A stretch of 12,461 nt of DNA from Ruminococcaceae bacterium UBA2806 (GTDB lineage: Bacteria > Bacillota > Clostridia > Oscillospirales > Acutalibacteraceae): NCBI GenBank assembly GCA_002351795.1, contig DEHG01000070.1, positions 9,888-22,348 of the forward strand, given 5' to 3'. The notes beneath the pieces were generated by a model, which was given only the letters and a program-made list of their open reading frames with translations, searched no databases and was not told the origin of the DNA. Position 1 is the first letter of the stretch. Each line of letters opens with the position of its first letter. Of this stretch, positions 1-6,772 are shown piece by piece. A program made the position numbers and the translations under genes.

Positions 1-209
1 GGCTGGAACCAATGTGTATAATGGGTGCATCCCATTTCAACTGCCCAATCCTTCATAGCGTTTGCAACTGCATTTGCTACGCTGATATCAAGAGGCTCTC
101 CGTTTTGTACTGTCTTTTTAAGTGATTTGTAGGTCGTTCTTGGAAGACGCTCCTGCATTTTCCTGTCATCAAACACCATACTTCCGAAAAGCTCTGTTAC
201 GCTTGCCAT
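1..209 (-). CDS. glnN: Glutamine synthetase type III, N-terminal fragment (cut by window edge)
   Basis: The first 69 codons are visible, beginning MASVTELFGSMVF and continuing through VANAMKDWAVEMG to THYTHWFQP. This is the characteristic N-terminus of type III glutamine synthetases (GlnN). These are large enzymes of roughly 700 residues that condense glutamate and ammonia to glutamine using ATP in the cytoplasm. The ATG at 207-209 is chosen because an AAAAGGAGAG ribosome-binding site lies at 216-225 on the minus strand, 6 bases upstream, and because family members start at this point. The catalytic domain is outside the window, so active-site residues cannot be checked. The gene diverges from gltBD, whose product turns the glutamine back into two glutamates. 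Its leader, about 136 nt long, holds a prominent hairpin. Identification rests on recognition of the conserved N-terminal motif and is strong despite the truncation. Confidence 0.93.
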   Translation of the reverse strand, partial: MASVTELFGSMVFDDRKMQERLPRTTYKSLKKTVQNGEPLDISVANAVANAMKDWAVEMGCTHYTHWFQ

Positions 210-267
210 AAATATCTCTCCTTTTGATTTTTTAGTAAACAGCTGTCAGCTTCTGCTTTTTTCATTA

Positions 268-295
268 TCCGACAACCATGTATTCTTTCCGACAA
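268..295 (-). repeat. Direct repeat TTGTCGGA in the glnN leader, 20-bp period
   Basis: TTGTCGGA occurs at 288-295 and again at 268-275 when read on the minus strand, exactly 20 bp apart. It lies between the leader hairpin and the glnN start. The predicted 5' end of the transcript (UCGACA, 339-344) can pair with UGUCGG in either copy, so the repeats could be alternative pairing partners. They could also be chance repeats or a protein-binding pair spaced two helical turns apart. The function is unknown. Confidence 0.4.
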
Positions 296-301
296 AATAT
301 T

Positions 302-335
302 AAGGCGCCGTAAGCCCCATTGCTTACAGCGCCTT
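302..335 (-). promoter_or_regulatory. glnN leader hairpin with A1/G4 hexaloop, ANTAR-target-like
   Basis: Read on the minus strand, 322-335 (AAGGCGCTGTAAGC) pairs with 302-315 to give a 14-bp stem with one U-G wobble, closed by the hexaloop AAUGGG (316-321). It begins about 10 nt after the predicted glnN transcription start. ANTAR-domain antitermination proteins are known to bind paired hairpins with six-base loops having A at loop position 1 and G at position 4, often in leaders of nitrogen-metabolism genes, and this loop fits that rule. A second matching hairpin and a clear terminator with a U-tract are not evident, so the assignment is tentative. The loop read on the plus strand (CCCATT) does not fit. 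A simple 5' stabilising stem is the alternative. Confidence 0.45.
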
Positions 336-351
336 TGCTGTCGATGAATGA

Positions 352-380
352 AGTATACACCCATTTGATTCATTTGTCAA
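352..380 (-). promoter_or_regulatory. glnN promoter, sigma-70 type
   Basis: On the minus strand a perfect TTGACA -35 box (375-380) is followed by a 17-bp spacer and a TATACT -10 box (352-357). Transcription is predicted to start near 345, giving a leader of about 136 nt that begins just before the hairpin at 302-335. Spacing and sequence match the vegetative consensus closely. Confidence 0.8.
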
Positions 381-463
381 TACCCTTTTGCAACTTTTTT
401 TATTTTTCTTGCACCTGCATCTGCTAAATACCTATAAAAAAGAACAAAATCGCTTCTTTATGA

Positions 464-480
464 ATTTGTTTTGAACAAAT
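464..480. promoter_or_regulatory. Perfect palindrome upstream of the gltB -35 box
   Basis: ATTTGTT-TTG-AACAAAT is a perfect 7-bp inverted repeat with a 3-bp centre, ending 13 bp before the gltB -35 box. A palindrome containing T-N11-A just upstream of -35 is where a LysR-type activator would bind, and Bacillus gltAB is activated by the LysR-type protein GltC. No such regulator gene is in the window, so the binding protein is unknown. Confidence 0.5.
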
Positions 481-493
481 ATGCAAAAAACTC

Positions 494-522
494 TTGACAA
501 TCCTGCATTTAGCCTTTATAAT
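494..522 (+). promoter_or_regulatory. gltB promoter, perfect sigma-70 consensus
   Basis: TTGACA (494-499) and TATAAT (517-522) are both exact consensus boxes separated by the ideal 17 bp. The predicted start is near 529, giving a leader of about 70 nt. A promoter this strong for gltBD probably needs repression or attenuation, which fits the palindrome lying on the start site. Confidence 0.88.
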
Positions 523-546
523 ATGCAAGTAACAAGCTTGCATATT
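520..546. promoter_or_regulatory. Palindrome over the gltB -10 box and start site, candidate operator
   Basis: The arms AATATGCAAG (520-529) and CTTGCATATT (537-546) are perfect 10-bp inverted repeats around a 7-base centre. The left arm overlaps the last three bases of the -10 box and the right arm lies just after the predicted start near 529. Related ATATGCAA elements occur at 479-486 and, overlapping the right arm, as the dyad TTGCA-TAT-TGCAA at 538-550. The position suits a repressor operator. It could instead act as a hairpin at the mRNA 5' end. Confidence 0.5.
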
Positions 547-585
547 GCAATTTGTATATAAAGCCGTTCAGATTGGAAACAAAAG

Positions 586-593
586 AAAGGGAG
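586..593 (+). promoter_or_regulatory. gltB ribosome-binding site, fixes the start at 600
   Basis: AAAGGGAG lies 6 bases before the ATG at 600. The frame stays open upstream to a TTG at 552, but that start has no ribosome-binding site, so 600 is preferred. Confidence 0.85.
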
Positions 594-599
594 ATCATT

Positions 600-3500
600 A
601 TGATAAGGAGTAAGCAAAGTCTTTACGACCCGTCGTTTGAGCATGATAACTGCGGAATAGGAGCAGTAGTAAACATTAAAGGCATACAGTCACATATAAC
701 CGTTGCCGATGCTCTGACTATTGTAGAGACTCTTGAACACCGTGCCGGCAAGGACGCCGAGGGAAAGACAGGCGACGGAGTTGGTATCCTTGTTCAGATA
801 CCGCATAAATTTTTCAAAAAGACCGCCGCAGAGCTTGGCATTGAGCTGGGAAACGAAAGAGATTACGGTGTGGGAATGTTCTTCTTTCCGCAGAATGAGC
901 TGCATAAGAATCAGGCTAAAAAAATGTTTGAGATCATTGCATCAAAGGAAGGGCTTGATGTTTTAGGCTGGAGAAATGTTCCGAGCGATACAACTGTTAT
1001 AGGTCAGAGAGCGCTTGACTGTATGCCTGATATACAGCAGTGCTTTATCAAAAGACCGGAAGGCGTCAAAAAAGGAATAGACTTTGACCGCAGACTGTAT
1101 GTTGCAAGACGTGAATTTGAACAGAGCAATGAGGATACATATGTTGTTTCTCTTTCAAGCAGAACGATAGTATATAAAGGTATGTTCCTTGTAGGCGATC
1201 TGAGAAGATTTTTCATTGATCTGCATGATGAGGATTTTGAATCCGCTATTGCAATGGTTCATTCAAGATTTTCAACAAATACAAATCCGAGCTGGCAAAG
1301 GGCTCATCCCAACAGGATGATCGTCCATAACGGCGAAATAAATACAATAAAGGGCAATGCCGATAAAATGCTTGCCCGTGAGGAAACAATGAGAAGCGAG
1401 CACCTGAAGGGTGACCTCGAAAAGGTAATACCAGTTGTCAATACAGAGGGTTCAGACTCCGCAATGCTTGACAATACACTGGAATTCCTTGTAATGAGCG
1501 GAATGGATCTGCCGCTTGCAGTCATGATAACTATTCCCGAGCCATGGGACAGAAACCATACCATGAGCCGTACAAAAAGAGACTTTTATCAGTATTATGC
1601 AACAATGATGGAGCCGTGGGACGGCCCTGCATCAATACTTTTCTCTGACGGCGATATCATGGGCGCAGTTCTTGACAGAAACGGTCTTCGTCCCTCTCGT
1701 TACTATATAACAGATGACGGAAATCTTATTCTTTCATCGGAAGTAGGCGCATTGCCTGTTCCTGCTGAAAAAATAGTGACAAAGGAAAGACTCCGCCCCG
1801 GAAAAATGCTTCTTGTAGACACCGTAAAGGGCAGAGTGATAGATGATGACGAGCTTAAAGAGTATTATGCATCCCGTCAGCCCTACGGCGAATGGCTTGA
1901 CGGCAATCTCGTAAGGCTTAAAGATCTCCGTATACCCAATGTAAGGGTAGAGGAGCATCAGGGTGAATCAAGAAAAAGACTCCAGAAGGCTTTCGGCTAT
2001 ACATATGAGGAGATCATGAAGGAAATACTCCCCATGGCGCAGAGCGGCAGCGAGCCTATAACCTCCATGGGTATAGATACCCCCTTAGCAGTTCTTTCAA
2101 AAGAGCCTCAGCCGCTTTTCAATTACTTCAAGCAGTTGTTTGCACAGGTAACAAACCCGCCTATAGACGCTATCCGTGAGGAAATAGTAACCTCTACAAC
2201 AGTATATATAGGTGAGGACGGAAATATTCTTGAGGAACGTCCCGAAAACTGCAAGGTAATAAAGGTACATAATCCCATCCTTACATCAACCGATATACTC
2301 AAGCTTAAAAATATGAAGGTAAGCGGCTTTAAAGTAGCTGTCATACCGATACTGTATTATAAGAATACAAGCCTTTCAAAGGCTATTAACCGACTTTATC
2401 TTGAAGCTGACAAAGCATACAACGAGGGCGCAAATATCCTGATCCTGTCAGACAGGGGCGTTGATGAAAACCATCTTGCAATACCTTCACTGCTTGCGGT
2501 ATCCGCCCTGCACAGACATTTAGTCGTTACAAAAAGAAGAACATCCCTTGCCGTTATCCTTGAAAGCGGCGAACCGAGAACAGTTCATCATTTTGCTACA
2601 CTTTTAGGATACGGCGCAAGTGCAATAAATCCGTATCTTGCACAGGAAACTATTCACGAGCTTATTCATGAGGATCTGCTTGATAAGGATTACTATGCAG
2701 CAGTTGATGATTACAATAACGCTATACTTCACGGCATTGTAAAGATAGCTTCAAAAATGGGCATTTCAACGATACAGTCCTATCAAGGCTCACAGATATT
2801 TGAAGCAATCGGCATCGGCAGGGATGTCATTGACGAATACTTCACAGGAACTGTCAGCCGTATCGGCGGCATCAGCCTTAAAGATATCGAGAAAAATGTT
2901 GACAGTCTGCATACAGCGGCATTTGACCCGCTGAGTCTTGAAACAACAACAGAGATATTCTCCAGAGGCGAGCATAAGTTCCGCAGCGGAAAAGAAGAGC
3001 ATCTTTATAATCCGAAAACAATACATACACTTCAGATGGCGGCAAGAACAGGAAATTATGAGCTTTTCAAATCCTATTCCCATATGATAACCGAGGAAAT
3101 GGGAACAATGAATATCCGTGGGCTGTTTGACTTCAATTATGCGGAAAACCCTGTTCCGATAGAAGAGGTCGAAAGCGCAGAATCCATTGTTAAACGCTTT
3201 AAAACGGGCGCTATGTCCTACGGCTCAATATCTGAAGAGGCACATGAAGCGCTTGCGATCGCCATGAACAAGCTTCACGGAAAATCAAATTCCGGTGAAG
3301 GCGGCGAAAGCGATGAAAGACTGCTTACAAAGGGCAAGACGGAAAACCGCTGCTCAGCTATAAAGCAGGTAGCATCGGGACGTTTCGGCGTTACTTCAAA
3401 ATATCTTAATTCCGCTGATGAAATACAGATAAAAATGGCACAGGGCGCAAAGCCAGGCGAGGGCGGACACCTTCCCGGAAAGAAGGTATATCCCTGGATC

Positions 3501-5126
3501 GCAAAGACACGTCATTCAACACCGGGCGTATCGCTTATCTCCCCTCCCCCGCACCATGATATTTATTCGATAGAAGATCTTGCCCAGCTGATATATGACC
3601 TTAAAAACGCAAACAAAAAAGCCCGCATTTCGGTAAAGCTTGTTTCGGAATGCGGAGTAGGAACTGTTGCGGCAGGTGTTGCAAAGGCAGGCGCTGGAGT
3701 AATTCTTATTTCAGGCTATGACGGAGGTACAGGCGCAGCACCTGGAAGCTCGATACACCATGCGGGACTTCCGTGGGAGCTTGGACTTGCAGAAGCACAC
3801 CAGACTCTTATAATGAACGGTCTGAGAAACAAGGTAGTTATCGAAACAGACGGCAAGCTCATGACAGGCCGTGATGTAGCTGTTGCGGCTATGCTCGGCG
3901 CAGAGGAATTCGGATTTGCTACCGCACCGCTTGTAACTCTCGGCTGTGCAATGATGAGAGTATGCAATCTTGATACCTGTCCTTTCGGAGTTGCTACACA
4001 GAACCCAGAACTCAGGAAGAAATTCATGGGCAAGCCCGAATATGTCGTCAATTTCATGATGTTCATTGCCGAGGAACTCAGAGAATATATGTCAAAGCTC
4101 GGTGTGCGTACACTTGATGAGCTTGTCGGCAGAACTGATCTGCTCAAGGTAAAGGGCGGTCTTTCCGAAAGAGAAAAGAAGGTGGATCTTTCCGCTATAC
4201 TCGGATGCGATCTTCATGAAGACATATCATATTATGAGAAATCAGGCTTTGATTTCCGTCTTTCAGAGACTGTTGACGAAAAAGAGCTTGAAGAAAAATT
4301 CAAGTCGGCTTTCAAGAAGGGCAGTTCAAAAACAATTGAAATAACCGTTAAAAACACCGACCGCAGTCTCGGAACTGCCTTTGGTTCGGAAATAACAAAG
4401 AAATTTGCCGATACTCTTGAAGATGATACATTCAGAGTTGTCTGTAACGGCGCAGGCGGTCAGAGCTTCGGCGCATTTATCCCGAAGGGACTTACCTTGG
4501 AGCTTGCAGGCGACAGCAACGACTATTTCGGTAAGGGTCTTTCAGGCGGCAAGCTTATAGTATATCCGCCAAAGGGAAGCCGTTTCAAAGCTGAGGATAA
4601 TATCATCATAGGCAATGTTGCGCTTTATGGCGCCACAAGCGGAAAAGCTTTCATAAACGGCATAGCCGGCGAGCGTTTCTGCGTAAGAAATTCAGGCGCT
4701 GTTGCAGTTGTCGAGGGCGTAGGAGATCACGGCTGTGAATATATGACAGGCGGATGTGTAGCCGTTCTCGGAAAGACAGGCAAAAACTTTGCGGCAGGTA
4801 TGTCCGGCGGCATAGCATATGTTCTTGATGAAGACAGAAATCTGTATATGAAGCTGAATAAGGAGCTTGTGCTTGTATCCGAGATAACGGAAAAGGCTGA
4901 TATCGAAAAGCTCAAGGCAATGATTGACGAGCATATTGAAGCTACAGGCTCAGAAAAGGCTAAGAAAATAGCAGCGGATTTTGAAGGCTATCTGCCGAAA
5001 TTCAAAAAGATAATACCGCATGATTATAAGAGGATAATGGAAGAAATAGCAGCATTTGAAGGAAAGGGACTCAGTGAGGACGAGGCAAGGATAGAAGCCT
5101 TTTACAGCCTTACCGGAGATAAATAA
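600..5126 (+). CDS. gltB: Glutamate synthase (NADPH) large subunit
   Basis: This 1508-residue protein has the usual length of bacterial GltB. It hydrolyses glutamine at an N-terminal amidotransferase site and channels ammonia to 2-oxoglutarate at an FMN site, making glutamate. The catalytic cysteine is Cys18 in HDNCGIG, so a 17-residue propeptide is expected to be removed. HNGEIN (243-248) belongs to the glutaminase site. The central domain spans roughly 480-760. The FMN/2-oxoglutarate barrel spans roughly 820-1190, with AMSYGS near 871-876. The 3Fe-4S cysteines are C1116, C1122 and C1127 in the expected C-X5-C-X4-C spacing, followed by PFGVATQ. The C-terminal GXGXG beta-helix includes GNVALYGA at 1338-1345. 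All key residues visible to me are intact. gltD follows after 13 bp, and glnN, which supplies the glutamine, diverges upstream. Confidence 0.97.
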   Translation: MIRSKQSLYDPSFEHDNCGIGAVVNIKGIQSHITVADALTIVETLEHRAGKDAEGKTGDGVGILVQIPHKFFKKTAAELGIELGNERDYGVGMFFFPQNELHKNQAKKMFEIIASKEGLDVLGWRNVPSDTTVIGQRALDCMPDIQQCFIKRPEGVKKGIDFDRRLYVARREFEQSNEDTYVVSLSSRTIVYKGMFLVGDLRRFFIDLHDEDFESAIAMVHSRFSTNTNPSWQRAHPNRMIVHNGEINTIKGNADKMLAREETMRSEHLKGDLEKVIPVVNTEGSDSAMLDNTLEFLVMSGMDLPLAVMITIPEPWDRNHTMSRTKRDFYQYYATMMEPWDGPASILFSDGDIMGAVLDRNGLRPSRYYITDDGNLILSSEVGALPVPAEKIVTKERLRPGKMLLVDTVKGRVIDDDELKEYYASRQPYGEWLDGNLVRLKDLRIPNVRVEEHQGESRKRLQKAFGYTYEEIMKEILPMAQSGSEPITSMGIDTPLAVLSKEPQPLFNYFKQLFAQVTNPPIDAIREEIVTSTTVYIGEDGNILEERPENCKVIKVHNPILTSTDILKLKNMKVSGFKVAVIPILYYKNTSLSKAINRLYLEADKAYNEGANILILSDRGVDENHLAIPSLLAVSALHRHLVVTKRRTSLAVILESGEPRTVHHFATLLGYGASAINPYLAQETIHELIHEDLLDKDYYAAVDDYNNAILHGIVKIASKMGISTIQSYQGSQIFEAIGIGRDVIDEYFTGTVSRIGGISLKDIEKNVDSLHTAAFDPLSLETTTEIFSRGEHKFRSGKEEHLYNPKTIHTLQMAARTGNYELFKSYSHMITEEMGTMNIRGLFDFNYAENPVPIEEVESAESIVKRFKTGAMSYGSISEEAHEALAIAMNKLHGKSNSGEGGESDERLLTKGKTENRCSAIKQVASGRFGVTSKYLNSADEIQIKMAQGAKPGEGGHLPGKKVYPWIAKTRHSTPGVSLISPPPHHDIYSIEDLAQLIYDLKNANKKARISVKLVSECGVGTVAAGVAKAGAGVILISGYDGGTGAAPGSSIHHAGLPWELGLAEAHQTLIMNGLRNKVVIETDGKLMTGRDVAVAAMLGAEEFGFATAPLVTLGCAMMRVCNLDTCPFGVATQNPELRKKFMGKPEYVVNFMMFIAEELREYMSKLGVRTLDELVGRTDLLKVKGGLSEREKKVDLSAILGCDLHEDISYYEKSGFDFRLSETVDEKELEEKFKSAFKKGSSKTIEITVKNTDRSLGTAFGSEITKKFADTLEDDTFRVVCNGAGGQSFGAFIPKGLTLELAGDSNDYFGKGLSGGKLIVYPPKGSRFKAEDNIIIGNVALYGATSGKAFINGIAGERFCVRNSGAVAVVEGVGDHGCEYMTGGCVAVLGKTGKNFAAGMSGGIAYVLDEDRNLYMKLNKELVLVSEITEKADIEKLKAMIDEHIEATGSEKAKKIAADFEGYLPKFKKIIPHDYKRIMEEIAAFEGKGLSEDEARIEAFYSLTGDK

Positions 5127-5139
5127 GGGGGCAAGCAAA

Positions 5140-6624
5140 ATGGGAAAACCAACGGGATTTTTAGAATATAACAGAGAGGAACAGACAGCTGTTCCTGCTC
5201 TGGAGCGTATACATAATTTCAATGAATTCCATAAGCCGCTAAGCGAAAAGCAGCAGAAATGTCAGGCGGCAAGATGTATGGAATGTGGAGTACCCTTCTG
5301 CCAGTCGGGCATGATGATAGGAGGAATGATGTCGGGCTGTCCGCTTAACAACCTTATCCCCGAATGGAATGACCTGCTTTACAGGGGCGCATGGGAGCTT
5401 GCTTATGAAAGGCTCAGACTGACAAATAATTTTCCTGAATTCACATCCCGTGTATGTCCTGCACTTTGTGAAAAAGCCTGTACCTGCGGCGCAAACGGAG
5501 ATGCTGTAACTGTCAGGAATAACGAATATGCAATAGTTGAAAATGCATATTCACAGGGCTGGGCAAAGGCTCGTCCGCCGAAGGTAAGAACAGGAAAAAC
5601 GGTTGCCGTTATAGGCTCGGGACCTTCCGGTCTTGCGGCAGCAGATCAGCTCAATCACAGGGGTCACAGCGTTACTGTATTTGAACGCTCCGACCGTATC
5701 GGCGGACTGCTGATGTACGGCATTCCGAATATGAAGCTTGAAAAGCATATTATTGAACGCAGGATAAAAATAATGGAGGAAGAAGGCGTTACCTTCCGCA
5801 CAGGGGTAAATGTCGGAAAGGATATCAGCGCAGAGGAAATAATGAACAGCTTTGACAGGGTGATACTTGCCTGCGGCGCATCAAATCCTCGTGATATAAA
5901 CGTTCCCGGAAGGGATGCAGGCGGTATTTACTTTGCAGTCGATTTCCTCAAATCAACAACAAAAGCCCTGCTTGACAATGGCTTGCAGGAGGGAAGCTAT
6001 ATTTCCGCAAAGGATAAAAACGTCCTTGTTATCGGCGGCGGCGATACAGGAAACGACTGTGTAGGTACCTGTGTCCGTCACGGCGCAAAGAGTATCACTC
6101 AGCTTGAAATGATGCCTAAGCTGCCCGATGAAAGAGCCGAAAACAATCCCTGGCCGCAGTGGCCGAGAGTCTGCAAGACGGATTACGGTCAGCAGGAAGC
6201 GGCCGCAGTATTCGGCAATGATCCGAGAGTATATCAGACGACTGTAAAGGAATTTCTCAAGGATGAAAAGGGCGATCTGTACGGCGCTGTGCTTGTAAGT
6301 CTGAGATCCGAAAAGGATGAAAAAACAGGCAGATTCATGATGAAGCCTGTCGATGGCAGCGAGCATACAGTTGAAGCCGAGCTTGTACTTATTGCGGCAG
6401 GTTTTCTTGGCAGTGAAAAATATGTTACAGATGCATTCGGTACAGAAACCGATGCAAGGAGCAATATTGCCTCACAGCCGGGAAAACACGGAACAAGCAA
6501 AGAAAATGTATTTACCGCAGGCGATGTTCACTCAGGTCAGTCACTTGTTGTCCGTGCTATACGTGACGGCAGAGACTGCGCCCGTGAGGTCGATGAAAGT
6601 CTGATGGGATATACAAATCTATAA
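5140..6624 (+). CDS. gltD: Glutamate synthase (NADPH) small subunit
   Basis: This 494-residue flavoprotein takes electrons from NADPH and passes them through FAD and Fe-S clusters to the FMN of GltB. The N-terminal Fe-S region has C46, C49 and C54 (CMECGVPFC), C67 in SGCPLNN, and C106, C110, C114 and C116 (CPALCEKACTC). The FAD-binding Rossmann motif GSGPSG is at 159-164, and the NADPH-binding motif GGGDTG is at 299-304. The C-terminal flavin motif TAGDV at 459-463 is followed by QSLVVRAIRDGR. Length and motif order are normal for GltD. The start ATG has an AAGGGGG ribosome-binding site (5125-5131) overlapping the gltB stop codon, which suggests coupled expression from the gltB promoter. A terminator follows 33 bp downstream. 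A related dihydropyrimidine-dehydrogenase-type subunit is the only alternative, and the location directly behind gltB argues against it. Confidence 0.96.
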   Translation: MGKPTGFLEYNREEQTAVPALERIHNFNEFHKPLSEKQQKCQAARCMECGVPFCQSGMMIGGMMSGCPLNNLIPEWNDLLYRGAWELAYERLRLTNNFPEFTSRVCPALCEKACTCGANGDAVTVRNNEYAIVENAYSQGWAKARPPKVRTGKTVAVIGSGPSGLAAADQLNHRGHSVTVFERSDRIGGLLMYGIPNMKLEKHIIERRIKIMEEEGVTFRTGVNVGKDISAEEIMNSFDRVILACGASNPRDINVPGRDAGGIYFAVDFLKSTTKALLDNGLQEGSYISAKDKNVLVIGGGDTGNDCVGTCVRHGAKSITQLEMMPKLPDERAENNPWPQWPRVCKTDYGQQEAAAVFGNDPRVYQTTVKEFLKDEKGDLYGAVLVSLRSEKDEKTGRFMMKPVDGSEHTVEAELVLIAAGFLGSEKYVTDAFGTETDARSNIASQPGKHGTSKENVFTAGDVHSGQSLVVRAIRDGRDCAREVDESLMGYTNL

Positions 6625-6656
6625 TCTTCAGCGTACATGTAAATATTATTCATAAT

Positions 6657-6702
6657 AAAGAGGCTTTTGCACCAACCATGCAAAAGTCTCTTTATCCTTT
6701 TT
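6657..6702 (+). terminator. Intrinsic terminator of the gltBD operon
   Basis: The 14-base arms AAAGAGGCTTTTGC (6657-6670) and GCAAAAGTCTCTTT (6680-6693) pair completely, with one G-U wobble, around a 9-base loop. They are followed by ATCCTTTTT (6694-6702), a short T-tract. The element sits 33 bp after the gltD stop and separates the operon from the next promoter. Confidence 0.85.
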
Positions 6703-6709
6703 GATCAGG

Positions 6710-6738
6710 TTGAAAAAGATCATGGAAGGTGATAAAAT
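6710..6738 (+). promoter_or_regulatory. Probable promoter of the TetM-like/NYN fusion gene
   Basis: TTGAAA (6710-6715), a 17-bp spacer and TAAAAT (6733-6738) form a plausible vegetative promoter directly behind the gltBD terminator. The predicted start near 6745 leaves a leader of about 28 nt, too short for the peptide-type attenuator seen before tet(M) and related resistance genes. Confidence 0.55.
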
Positions 6739-6772
6739 AAAGGTACAGGTTTTATGAAGGATGTGGAATTTT

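Larger units (their letters stand above)
210..599. other. Divergent glnN-gltB regulatory region
   Basis: This 390-bp gene-free stretch separates the two divergent nitrogen-assimilation genes. From left to right it holds the glnN ribosome-binding site and leader with its direct repeat and hairpin (210-345), the glnN promoter (352-380, minus strand), an AT-rich spacer with T-rich runs at 395-409, a palindrome at 464-480, the gltB promoter (494-522, plus strand), a palindrome over the gltB start site (520-546) and the gltB ribosome-binding site (586-593). The two -35 boxes are about 113 bp apart, so the promoters do not overlap and could be regulated independently or through shared bound factors. 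No convincing small gene was seen here. Confidence 0.8.

Noticed and set aside
241..262. Hairpin AGCTGTCAGCT followed by a T-run on the plus strand
   Set aside because: The stem is only about 4 bp and no plus-strand gene lies upstream for it to terminate. It is part of the glnN leader on the other strand.
302..335. Intrinsic terminator reading toward gltB or in the glnN leader
   Set aside because: On the plus strand only TTT follows the stem and no gene precedes it. On the minus strand the following AATATTTTG is a poor U-tract, so a regulatory hairpin is favoured over a plain terminator.
552..599. A 16-codon upstream extension of gltB from a TTG codon
   Set aside because: There is no ribosome-binding site before 552. 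AAAGGGAG is correctly placed before 600, and the catalytic Cys then follows a normal-length propeptide.
3716..4147. A 143-codon minus-strand frame inside gltB
   Set aside because: It lies opposite the most conserved part of the gltB FMN and Fe-S region and has a Ser/Pro/Ala-rich, motif-free translation, so it is a shadow frame.
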